Assembly (NCBI GenBank): GCA_036444495.1 | Contig: JAZGBC010000270.1 | Coordinates: 1-8,475 of the forward strand | Source: JAZGBC01 sp036444495 | GTDB lineage: Bacteria; Pseudomonadota; Alphaproteobacteria; Kiloniellales; J153 | DNA length: 8,475 bases | Reading direction: 5' to 3' | In this document: positions 1-5,496 of the stretch, piece after piece | How positions within the stretch are numbered: position 1 is the stretch's first letter | Layout of the letters: each line of letters starts with the position of its first letter | Notes under the pieces: model-generated | Told to the model about the DNA's origin: nothing | Seen by the model: the letters and a program-made list of their open reading frames with translations, nothing else | The model's database searches: none | Position numbers and translations under genes: made by a program

Positions 1-56
1 CCCACGGCAAGGCCCAGCACGCCTACCGCGAATCCCAAGCGTCTGAAAATCGTCAT
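1..56 (-). CDS. 5' end of a leftward gene with a signal-peptide-like N-terminus (possibly coxB)
   Basis: Only the first 18 codons are inside the window: MTIFRRLGFAVGVLGLAV. Seen: two arginines followed by a hydrophobic Gly/Ala/Val/Leu stretch, the pattern of an export signal or first membrane helix. A purine-rich GGGAGGGG (67-74 on the complementary strand) sits 10 nt upstream of the ATG at 54-56, a good Shine-Dalgarno match. Known: in many alphaproteobacteria tldD lies next to, and often divergent from, coxB (cytochrome c oxidase subunit II, which has a cleaved signal peptide). Inference: this is the start of coxB and of a cox operon leading out of the window. Too few residues are visible to test it; any secreted or membrane protein would fit equally well. 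The existence of a translated start is well supported, the identity is not. Confidence 0.55.
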   Translation of the reverse strand, partial: MTIFRRLGFAVGVLGLAV

Positions 57-90
57 ACCCCGGAATCCCCTCCCGCACCGCACGCAGCCC

Positions 91-130
91 GCCCCCAATC
101 GGCCGTGTCGCCGAGCGGTGGCCCCCAATC
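91..130. repeat. Direct repeat GCCCCCAATC, two copies 30 bp apart
   Basis: GCCCCCAATC occurs exactly at 91-100 and again at 121-130. Read in the direction of the leftward gene it is GATTGGGGGC, starting 35 and 65 bp upstream of that gene's ATG. Two identical decamers at a distance of about three helical turns could be a regulator site, but no known regulator is recognised and chance cannot be excluded. Confidence 0.35.
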
Positions 131-444
131 AGTGCAAAGATGCCACGGCGATACTCAATTTCGCGCGCGCAACCTATACTAGACCGACCGCGCTCACAAG
201 CGTATGGAGCCCTGAAATAGCCGGATTCCAGCACCCGGGTCCAGAACAACATTCGCGAAGCTTGCCTTGGCGAAGCTGCCCGTGAGAAGCCTTCGCACGA
301 CCCCGCCTTGGCCAACCCGAAAACGCAGGAGATTTGTCCCACCAGATCGTGGCCGGCGGCCCTCCGGCGTGCCGCGCAACCCTGCGTTTACGATCACCGT
401 GTAATTCGCCGGCGAAAGGCCCATATTGATAATCGGTCGCAACG
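131..444. other. Intergenic stretch, no supported gene
   Basis: This is the non-coding gap between the divergent left-edge gene and tldD. It is slightly less GC-rich than the genes. An open frame on the - strand (194-505) begins inside the palindrome at 445-510, has no recognisable domain and no convincing ribosome site, so I do not call it. TATACT at 175-180 resembles a -10 hexamer on the + strand, but no good -35 partner was seen. I see no RNA gene here. Confidence 0.5.
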
Positions 445-510
445 CTAGTGTGATGGTTCCGACATTCGGCACATTAAATGTGCCGAATGTCGGAAGTTGA
501 ATCACACTAG
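445..510. repeat. 66-bp nested palindrome, MITE-like or palindromic repeat
   Basis: Inner arms TTCCGACATTCGGCACATT (457-475) and their exact complement (477-495) are separated by one base, A476: 19 perfect pairs. Outer arms CTAGTGTGAT (445-454) and ATCACACTAG (501-510) are again perfectly complementary over 10 bp. Between inner and outer arms lie GG on the left and GTTGA on the right, the only asymmetry. The outer ends carry CTAG on both sides, which contains TA, the target duplicated by IS630/Tc1-mariner elements, and also fits the CTAR targets of IS5-type elements. This resembles two transposon ends joined head to head, i.e. a minimal MITE, or a solo palindromic repeat. It lies between divergent genes, so it is not an ordinary terminator, and no T-tract follows it. 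The right end is 87 bp before the chosen tldD start. Confidence 0.75.
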
Positions 511-597
511 ATTCAAATAGTTAGTGGCCTGCTTATCGCTGAAGTCCATCTTATGAACTTCAGAGGCAGGACACTGGAACCAAACGGTAGTCCCAAG

Positions 598-2031
598 ATG
601 TCGCACATATCCGCCACCGACGAGCTTTTCTTCATTCGCGCGGGCCTCGACCAGGGGCGCCTGGAGACCCTGGTCGACGAGGCCCTGCGCGGCGCCGACG
701 ACGGCGAGTTGTTCCTCGAGTATTGCCAGTCGGAATCGCTCGCCTTCGACGACGGTCGCTTGAAGAGCGCCAGCTTCGACACCTCACAGGGCTTCGGCCT
801 GCGCTCGGTGGCCGGGGAGGCGGCGGGCTACGCCCATGCCAGCGAACTGTCGGAAGAGGCGATCGAGCGCGCGGCGGAAACCGTCAGGACCGTGCACGCG
901 GGCCGTGGCGGGGTGATGGCCGGCGCCCCGGCGCGTACCAACCGTATCCTGTACGACGACATCAACCCCCTGGGCGAGGCGGACTTCGAGGCCAAGGTCA
1001 AGCTGCTCTCGGACCTCGACGCCTATGCGCGTGGCCTGGACAGCCGGGTGCGCCAGGTCAGCGCCTCGTTGGCCGGTTCGTGGCAGGCGGTGCAGATCCT
1101 GCGCCCAGGCGGCGAGCGCGCGGCCGACGTCCGCCCGCTGGTGCGCCTCAACGTCTCGGTCGTGGTCGGCGAGGGCGAGCGCATGGAGTCGGGCAGCTAC
1201 GGCGGCGGCGGCCGGATTTCCTACGAGACCCTGCTGGACGGGGCCTACTGGCGCGCCGCGGTGGACGAGGCCCTGCGCCAGGCGCTCGTCAACCTGGGCT
1301 CGGTGCCCGCACCCGCCGGCGAGATGCCCGTGGTACTCGGCCCCGGCTGGCCCGGCATCCTGCTGCACGAGGCCATCGGCCACGGCCTGGAAGGGGACTT
1401 CAACCGCAAGAAGACCTCCGCCTTCGCCGGGCTCATGGGCGAGCGCATCGCCTCCCCCGGGGTCACGGTGGTGGACGACGGCACCCTGTCCGACCGGCGC
1501 GGCTCGCTCACCATCGACGACGAGGGCACGCCCGGCCAATGCACCACGCTGATCGAGGACGGGGTGCTGACCGGCTACATGCAGGATCGGCAGAACGCCC
1601 GTCTCATGGGCATGGCGCCCACGGGAAACGGCCGGCGCCAGAGCTATGCCCACATTCCCATGCCGCGCATGACCAACACCTACATGCTGCCGGGCGACAA
1701 GACGCCGGAGGAGATCCTGGCCTCGGTCGGGAACGGGCTCTATGCGGTCAATTTCGGCGGCGGGCAGGTGGACATCACCTCGGGCAAGTTCGTCTTCACC
1801 TGCACCGAAGCCTACCTCATCGAAGACGGCAAGCAGGGCCCCGCGGTCAAGGGGGCGACCCTCATCGGCAACGGGCCGGACGTGCTGAGCAGGGTCTCGA
1901 TGGTCGGCAACGATATGAAATTGGACAGCGGCATCGGCACCTGCGGCAAGGAGGGCCAGGGGGTGCCGGTAGGCGTGGGCCAGCCGACTCTCCTGATCGA
2001 CAGCCTCACCGTGGGCGGCACGGTGGCGTAA
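598..2031 (+). CDS. tldD: TldD zinc metalloprotease
   Basis: TldD is one half of the cytoplasmic TldD-TldE(PmbA) heterodimeric metalloprotease, known in E. coli to trim the microcin B17 leader and to degrade the CcdA antitoxin; it cuts unfolded peptides. Seen (477 aa from this start): the N-terminal domain ends in ADVRPLVRLNVSVVV and a glycine run GSYGGGGR. The zinc-site helix LLHEAIGHGLEGDFN places H257, E258 and H262; the late cysteine C449 in GIGTCGKEG matches the third metal ligand of the family. The C-terminal block PVGVGQPTLLIDSLTVGGT is typical. Length is close to E. coli TldD (481 aa). Start: ATG at 598 gives MSHISATDELFF, which aligns with family N-termini; an in-frame ATG at 553 would add 15 residues and has only a weak GAAG before it. 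Neither start has a strong ribosome site. The partner tldE is not in the window. Confidence 0.96.
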   Translation: MSHISATDELFFIRAGLDQGRLETLVDEALRGADDGELFLEYCQSESLAFDDGRLKSASFDTSQGFGLRSVAGEAAGYAHASELSEEAIERAAETVRTVHAGRGGVMAGAPARTNRILYDDINPLGEADFEAKVKLLSDLDAYARGLDSRVRQVSASLAGSWQAVQILRPGGERAADVRPLVRLNVSVVVGEGERMESGSYGGGGRISYETLLDGAYWRAAVDEALRQALVNLGSVPAPAGEMPVVLGPGWPGILLHEAIGHGLEGDFNRKKTSAFAGLMGERIASPGVTVVDDGTLSDRRGSLTIDDEGTPGQCTTLIEDGVLTGYMQDRQNARLMGMAPTGNGRRQSYAHIPMPRMTNTYMLPGDKTPEEILASVGNGLYAVNFGGGQVDITSGKFVFTCTEAYLIEDGKQGPAVKGATLIGNGPDVLSRVSMVGNDMKLDSGIGTCGKEGQGVPVGVGQPTLLIDSLTVGGTVA

Positions 2032-2055
2032 CGTCTGTCGCGCTGCCGGACCAGC

Positions 2056-2078
2056 GCCGGGGCTAACCCCCCACCGGC
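2056..2078. terminator. Weak hairpin between convergent tldD and histidine kinase
   Basis: GCCGG (2056-2060) can pair with CCGGC (2074-2078), and GGGG (2059-2062) alternatively pairs with CCCC (2067-2070) around CTAA. It fills most of the 46-bp gap between the two convergent stop codons. There is no T-tract on either strand, so termination is an inference from position and GC-rich symmetry only. Confidence 0.25.
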
Positions 2079-3070
2079 TAGGCCGCCCTAAATGCCCGGT
2101 GGATCACCCGGTCCTGAGGAAAGGTCACGGTCGCCCGGGTGCCCACGCCTTCGATGCTGTGCAGAACCAGGCTGCCGCCGTGCAGTTCCGCCATCGCCCT
2201 GGCCAGCGGCAGGCCGAGCCCGGTTCCGTGATAACTGCGGGTCAAGGAATTGTCGACCTGCGCGAAGGGTTCGAAGATTTTCGCCAACTCATGCCCGGGG
2301 ATTCCGGTGCCGTCGTCGTGAACGGTGACGATCAGGCCCCGCGCGGGATCGTGACGCACCTCGACCCAGACGCGCCCGCCGGGCGCCGTGAACTTCACCG
2401 CGTTGGACAAGAGGTTGAGGAGAATCTGCTGGACCTTTCGGGCATCGCCGCGCAAACGGGTCACGGGAGCAATGATCTCCGACTCCAGCCGGATCTCGCC
2501 GAGGTCCGCCCTCTGGCGCATCAGGCGCTGACACGAAAGGATGACCTCCCTCAGGTCGACCTCCGCCTCCTGCAACTCAAGCTTTCCGGCCTCGGCCTTG
2601 GAGAGGTCGAGCACGTCGTTGACCAGGTCGAGCAAGAGGTAGGCGCTGTCGTTGATGTCCCGCACGTATTCCCGGTATTTCTCGTTCTCGATCGGGCCGA
2701 AGAGCTGCGAACCGATTATGTCGGAAAAACCGATGATCGCGTTGAGCGGGGTTCTGAGTTCGTGGCTCATATTGGCGAGGAAGCGGGATTTCGCTTCATT
2801 GGCCAACTCGGCCTGTCCCATTGCCGCCAGCAGCCCCTCGTGCGCCCGTTCCTGAGCGCCGATCAGCCTGACGGAGATGGCGGCGGGAACGATTACGGCA
2901 AGGGCGGCAAAGGCAGTTGCGGTGATAACGAACTCCAATTTTTCAGCATTCCGTTCCTGGTCTTCCATGCCAAGCAAAAGCGGTTCCATCCAGAACTCCC
3001 AGAGTCCGGCCAGAACAAAGACGCTCAAAATCGACGCCAACGACAGGTACGCGATATAACGGCGCCGCAT
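2078..3070 (-). CDS. Membrane-bound sensor histidine kinase, no response regulator nearby
   Basis: A 330-residue kinase that should autophosphorylate on histidine and pass the phosphate to an unlinked response regulator. Seen: two membrane helices at about residues 5-26 and 47-70 with only ~20 residues between them, so the outside loop is too small for a classical ligand domain; a short linker; a HisKA domain with the H-box FLANMSHELRTPLNAIIGFS and phospho-acceptor H103; then HATPase_c with N-box QILLNLLSNAVKFT (N219, N223), G1 DDGTGIP (252-258), F-box IFEPFAQVD and G2 GTGLGLPLA. The H-box and FSDII block resemble the PleC/DivJ/PdhS group of alphaproteobacteria, but no PAS domain is present, so I do not assign a name. 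Start ATG at 3068-3070 has GAGG 8 nt upstream. Its gene converges with tldD and is separated by 339 bp from the next leftward gene, suggesting its own promoter. Confidence 0.93.
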   Translation of the reverse strand: MRRRYIAYLSLASILSVFVLAGLWEFWMEPLLLGMEDQERNAEKLEFVITATAFAALAVIVPAAISVRLIGAQERAHEGLLAAMGQAELANEAKSRFLANMSHELRTPLNAIIGFSDIIGSQLFGPIENEKYREYVRDINDSAYLLLDLVNDVLDLSKAEAGKLELQEAEVDLREVILSCQRLMRQRADLGEIRLESEIIAPVTRLRGDARKVQQILLNLLSNAVKFTAPGGRVWVEVRHDPARGLIVTVHDDGTGIPGHELAKIFEPFAQVDNSLTRSYHGTGLGLPLARAMAELHGGSLVLHSIEGVGTRATVTFPQDRVIHRAFRAA

Positions 3071-3198
3071 GGCTCACGCCTCGCCGTCTTGACGCTTGTT
3101 TGTCTTGGTATGTTGCAGGCTCATTTTCCTATTCGGCCGCAACCCGTAATAATCGGGACGGGGCAACCCCTTAGTGTTTCCATCGTTGGGTCCGAATA

Positions 3199-3319
3199 CC
3201 CTCATTGAGGGAATGTATATTAGAGAAAAACTACCATAGCTTTTTGTACATAGGGTTAATTCCCCGAATGAGGGAAATTTTTTCCATCTCTTAGAATCTT
3301 GGGGAATTGTCTCCCCCAA
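3199..3319. promoter_or_regulatory. AT-rich region with dyad repeats upstream of the kinase gene
   Basis: This lies in the 339-bp gap (3071-3409) between the kinase start and the ridA stop, which holds no supported gene. CCCTCATTGAGGG (3199-3211) is a perfect 6-bp dyad around one T. TTCCCCGAATGAGGGAA (3260-3276) has TTCCC/GGGAA arms around seven bases. Both share TGAGGGAA on the + strand (3206-3213 and 3269-3276), exactly 63 bp apart, about six helical turns. A third inverted repeat TTGGGG/CCCCAA lies at 3299-3304 and 3314-3319. The 3211-3300 stretch is clearly AT-rich against the surrounding genes. This fits a promoter with a paired operator for the leftward kinase gene; I could not place a convincing -35/-10 pair. 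Confidence 0.45.
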
Positions 3320-3409
3320 CGCATCGATACCCAGGGCAAGGGGAGCCGGGAGGGCGTAGACCGAAGCCGGACTACGGCCGGGCAGCCCCAGCCCTGGATA
3401 GGGGGGTGC

Positions 3410-3796
3410 CTAATCCGCCGCGGCCACGGCCTCGATCTCGACCCGCCACTCCGGGTGCGCCAGCGCACTGATCACGAGCAGCGTGGAGGCCGGCTCGGCC
3501 CCGCCCAGCAGGCGGTCGCGAACCTCGCGGTACAGGCCCACGTCCTCCTCCCGCGTCAGGTAGGCGTTGACCCTGACCAAGTCGCCCGGGCCCATGCCGG
3601 CCGAGCCCAGGATCGTGAACACGTTGCGCCAAGCCGTCTCCATCTGCGCCTCAGGGCCCTCGGCCAGGGCGCCGTTGGGCCCCACACCGACCTGACCCGA
3701 GACAAACAGCCAGCGGACTTCGGGCGGCGCCTCCACCCCCAGGCTGTAGCGCGAAAAGGCCGGCGCCATGCCGCCCGGATTGTGCTTTTTGAGCAT
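3410..3796 (-). CDS. RidA/YjgF-family protein lacking the catalytic arginine
   Basis: A 128-residue protein of the RidA (YjgF/YER057c/UK114) family, small cytosolic trimers. Seen: the core block WLFVSGQVGVGPNGAL (residues 30-45), the helix ETAWRNVFTILGSAGMGPGDLVRVNAYLT (split here by function only; about 53-81) and the C-terminal WRVEIEAVAA strand. In RidA itself an arginine (R105 in E. coli) in the P-A-R-S context binds the carboxylate of 2-aminoacrylate; here the corresponding stretch reads PASTLLV (102-108), so the arginine is replaced by S104. Known: Rid subgroups without this arginine do not show the imine deaminase activity. Inference: the enzyme role of classical RidA is unlikely and the substrate is unknown. 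Start at ATG 3794-3796 gives MLKKHNPGGMAPAFSRYSLG, typical of the family, with GGAG and AGGAAG upstream; an in-frame ATG at 3824-3826 has a near-identical ribosome site. Confidence 0.9.
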   Translation of the reverse strand: MLKKHNPGGMAPAFSRYSLGVEAPPEVRWLFVSGQVGVGPNGALAEGPEAQMETAWRNVFTILGSAGMGPGDLVRVNAYLTREEDVGLYREVRDRLLGGAEPASTLLVISALAHPEWRVEIEAVAAAD

Positions 3797-3850
3797 CTCT
3801 TCCTGCCCTCCCTTGGTTGTGAGCATCCCTTCCTGTCCCCGCTTGCCGGG
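3791..3850. repeat. Imperfect 30-bp tandem duplication across the ridA start
   Basis: GAGCATCTCTTCCTGCCCTC (3791-3810) recurs as GAGCATCCCTTCCTGTCCCC (3821-3840), 16 of 20 identical bases or better, at a distance of exactly 30 bp. Each unit holds, on the - strand, a purine-rich ribosome site (AGGAAGAG or AGGAAGGG) followed directly by an ATG and a leucine codon. Because 30 bp is ten codons, both starts are in the same frame and would make proteins differing by ten residues. Confidence 0.6.
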
Positions 3851-3868
3851 GCCGTTAATCACAATTTA

Positions 3869-3904
3869 GGCCGTTTTCCCCGGCTTCTGGCCCGAAAAAC
3901 GGCC
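3869..3904. repeat. 9-bp perfect inverted repeat upstream of ridA
   Basis: GGCCGTTTT (3869-3877) and AAAACGGCC (3896-3904) are exact complements with an 18-bp spacer. The GGCCGTT part occurs once more at 3850-3856. In a leftward ridA transcript starting near the CtrA-like site this would form a stem-loop about 70 nt before the start codon; in DNA it could be an operator. No T-tract follows on either strand, so it is not a Rho-independent terminator. Confidence 0.45.
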
Positions 3905-3918
3905 CAAATCCGGACAAA

Positions 3919-3947
3919 TTAAGGATTCGCTTTAAGGATTTCTTAAC
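3919..3947. promoter_or_regulatory. CtrA-like binding site with extra half-site and GANTC
   Basis: TTAAGGATTTCTTAAC (3932-3947) matches the full CtrA consensus TTAA-N7-TTAAC known from Caulobacter and other alphaproteobacteria. A further TTAA lies at 3919-3922, so TTAAGGATT occurs twice (3919-3927 and 3932-3940). GATTC at 3924-3928 is a GANTC site, the target of the cell-cycle methylase CcrM. On the + strand TTTAAT (3958-3963) is a fair -10 hexamer about 17 bp after the site's centre, so CtrA would overlap the -35 region, as at many CtrA-activated promoters. The site could instead act on the leftward ridA gene. Confidence 0.5.
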
Positions 3948-3950
3948 GTG

Positions 3951-4043
3951 CTAGGGGTTTAATAAGCCTACCTAACCCTTCCCCTAGACAAGTACCCTTG
4001 TACCCCAGAGAGTCGCGGTCCCCCAGCCGCGGCTCTCTCTTTT
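3951..4043 (+). ncRNA. Candidate small RNA ending in a Rho-independent terminator
   Basis: Three hairpins follow one another with almost no gap: CTAGGGG (3951-3957) with CCCCTAG (3981-3987), ACAAG (3988-3992) with CTTGT (3997-4001), and the terminator stem at 4007-4038 followed by CTTTT. No open reading frame of any use exists on this strand, and both flanking protein genes run leftward, so the rightward terminator has no known client. A CtrA-like site and a -10-like TTTAAT lie just upstream. If TTTAAT is the true -10, transcription would start near 3970 and the first hairpin would be lost, leaving a ~75-nt RNA. I recognise no known family. Everything here except the hairpins is inference. 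Confidence 0.35.
4007..4043 (+). terminator. Rho-independent terminator facing right
   Basis: AGAGAGTCGCGG (4007-4018) pairs with CCGCGGCTCTCT (4027-4038): twelve pairs with one T-G wobble, an 8-nt loop TCCCCCAG, then CTTTT. On the opposite strand the hairpin is followed by GGGGTACAAG, no T-tract, so it should work only for rightward transcripts. It lies in the gap between the leftward gshA and ridA. Confidence 0.65.
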
Positions 4044-4054
4044 GCGCCACGGCC

Positions 4055-4083
4055 AGGATCAGACCCCGATCCTAGGGGGCCCC
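4055..4083. terminator. Possible weak hairpin after gshA
   Basis: AGGATC (4055-4060) pairs with GATCCT (4068-4073) around AGACCCC, and the palindrome GGGGCCCC follows at 4076-4083. It lies 15 bp after the gshA stop in the direction of transcription. There is no T-tract, so factor-independent termination is doubtful. Confidence 0.25.
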
Positions 4084-4097
4084 GTCCCAGGCGGACC

Positions 4098-5465
4098 TCA
4101 ATAGGCTTCCTCGGTAAAGAGCGGATCGACGTTGCCGCCCCAGCGGCCGTGGAAGGCCTCAAGCTTCTGCTGCGCCGGACAGAGGCCGCACTCCAGGGTC
4201 TCCTTCAAGGAGGCTAGATAGTGGACCTCGTCCTGGCCGTCCCCGCCAACCCTCTTGCGGCGTTTCAGCCCTTCTTCGGAGATCGCCAGGACCCGACGCG
4301 CCAGCTCCGCCAGCTTCCCGCCGCGGAAAGGCGTGCCCAGCCCGTGGCGCGGCACCTCGGCGCGGAGCGAGGCGTGATCCTCCGCGCTCCAGCCCTTGAC
4401 CAGGTCCCAGGCCGCATCCAGCGCCGTCCCGTCGTAGAGCAGGCCGACCCAGAAGGCCGGCAGGGCGCAGAGATAGCGCCAGGGGCCGCCGTCGGCCCCG
4501 CGCATCTCAATAAAGCGCTTTAGACGCACCTCGGGGAAGACGGTGGAGAGATGATCGGTCCAGTCCGCTGTGGTCGGGATCTCGCCGGGCAGGGCCGGCA
4601 GCTTGCCGGCCATGAAATCGCGGAACGACTGGCCGCTGGCGTCCAGGTATTCGCCGTTGCGGTAGACGAAGTACATGGGCACATCGAGCGCGTAGTCCGC
4701 ATAGCGCTCGAAGCCCATGCCGTCCTCGAAAACGAAGGGCAGGATGCCGCAGCGGTCCGGGTCGGTATCGGTCCAGAGCTGGCTGCGGTAGCTCATGAAG
4801 CCGTTGGGCTTGCCTTCCGTAAAAGGCGAGTTGGCGAAAAGCGCCGTCGCCACCGGCTGCAGCGCCAGGCCGACGCGGAACTTCTTGACCATGTCGGCTT
4901 CCGAGGCAAAATCCAGGTTCACCTGCACCGTGCAGCTGCGCAGCATCATGTCCAGGCCGAGTGAGCCCCTGGTCGGCATGTAGGCGCGCATGATCTCGTA
5001 GCGGCCCTTGGGCATCCAGGGCATGTCCCCGCGCGCCCATTTGGGCTCGAAGCCAAGGCCGAGCATGGCGATACCCAGCGGCTCGGCCACCTCCTTGACC
5101 TGGGCGAGATGGGTATTCACCTCGTCGCAGGTCTGGTGGATGTCGCAGAGCGGCGCACCGGACAGCTCCAACTGCCCGCCGGGCTCGAGGGTAATATTGC
5201 AGCCGTCGCCGCTCAGCGCGATGGGATTGTCGCCCTCGAAGACCGGCTCCCATCCGAAGCGCGCCGTCAGCTCCTCCAGGATCGTGCGGATGCCGCGCCC
5301 GCCCGCGTAAGGCAGCCGCCGCAGATCGTCCAGGGTATAGGCGAATTTCTCGTGCTCGGTGCCGATACGCCAGTCATCGGGCGCCTTGCAGCCCGCCTCG
5401 ATATCGGCGGCCAGCTGGTCCCTGCTCGTGATGGGTTCGCCCGTGGACTGGGGTGGTGCGGACAT
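4098..5465 (-). CDS. gshA: Glutamate-cysteine ligase, alphaproteobacterial/plant type
   Basis: Joins L-glutamate to L-cysteine with ATP, the first and rate-limiting step of glutathione synthesis, in the cytosol. Seen (455 aa): IGTEHEKF at 34-41, the nucleotide/metal-binding start of the GCS2-type fold; LSGDGCNITLEPGGQLELSG at 84-103; MPTRGSLGLDMMLRSCTVQVN at 163-183 (only the family context is quoted); FRVGLALQPVATALFANSPF near 196-215; and RFIEMRGADGGPW at 317-329. This is the class shared by plants and alphaproteobacteria rather than the E. coli GshA class. Start: the ATG at 5463-5465 (MSAPPQSTGEPITSRDQL) is preferred because longer in-frame starts run back into rsmE. No clear Shine-Dalgarno is visible. 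The start is only 31 bp after the rsmE stop, so the two are probably cotranscribed. gshB is not in the window. Confidence 0.95.
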   Translation of the reverse strand: MSAPPQSTGEPITSRDQLAADIEAGCKAPDDWRIGTEHEKFAYTLDDLRRLPYAGGRGIRTILEELTARFGWEPVFEGDNPIALSGDGCNITLEPGGQLELSGAPLCDIHQTCDEVNTHLAQVKEVAEPLGIAMLGLGFEPKWARGDMPWMPKGRYEIMRAYMPTRGSLGLDMMLRSCTVQVNLDFASEADMVKKFRVGLALQPVATALFANSPFTEGKPNGFMSYRSQLWTDTDPDRCGILPFVFEDGMGFERYADYALDVPMYFVYRNGEYLDASGQSFRDFMAGKLPALPGEIPTTADWTDHLSTVFPEVRLKRFIEMRGADGGPWRYLCALPAFWVGLLYDGTALDAAWDLVKGWSAEDHASLRAEVPRHGLGTPFRGGKLAELARRVLAISEEGLKRRKRVGGDGQDEVHYLASLKETLECGLCPAQQKLEAFHGRWGGNVDPLFTEEAY

Positions 5466-5496
5466 GCAGTTTGATGTGGCGTTTGGGACCGGAATC

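Noticed and set aside
103..130. GCCGAGCGGTGG stretch resembling the D-arm of a serine or leucine tRNA
   Set aside because: No acceptor stem, anticodon arm or T-arm could be found around it.
194..505. 103-codon open frame on the - strand between the left-edge gene and tldD
   Set aside because: Its first codons are simply the palindrome read as protein, no domain or family pattern is seen, and no ribosome site precedes the ATG.
445..510. Palindrome as a Rho-independent terminator
   Set aside because: It lies between divergent genes, has a one-base centre and is not followed by a T-tract on either strand.
723..2066. Long + strand frame overlapping tldD
   Set aside because: Arg/Gly/Pro-rich translation typical of a shifted frame in GC-rich DNA; tldD in the other frame is certain.
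2099..3208. 369-codon + strand frame opposite the histidine kinase
   Set aside because: Antisense shadow; all kinase motifs are intact on the - strand.
3074..3319. 81-codon open frame on the - strand ending three bases before the kinase start
   Set aside because: It runs through the dyad repeats and AT-rich promoter-like stretch, has no recognisable features and an unlikely composition. A coupled leader peptide is possible but unsupported.
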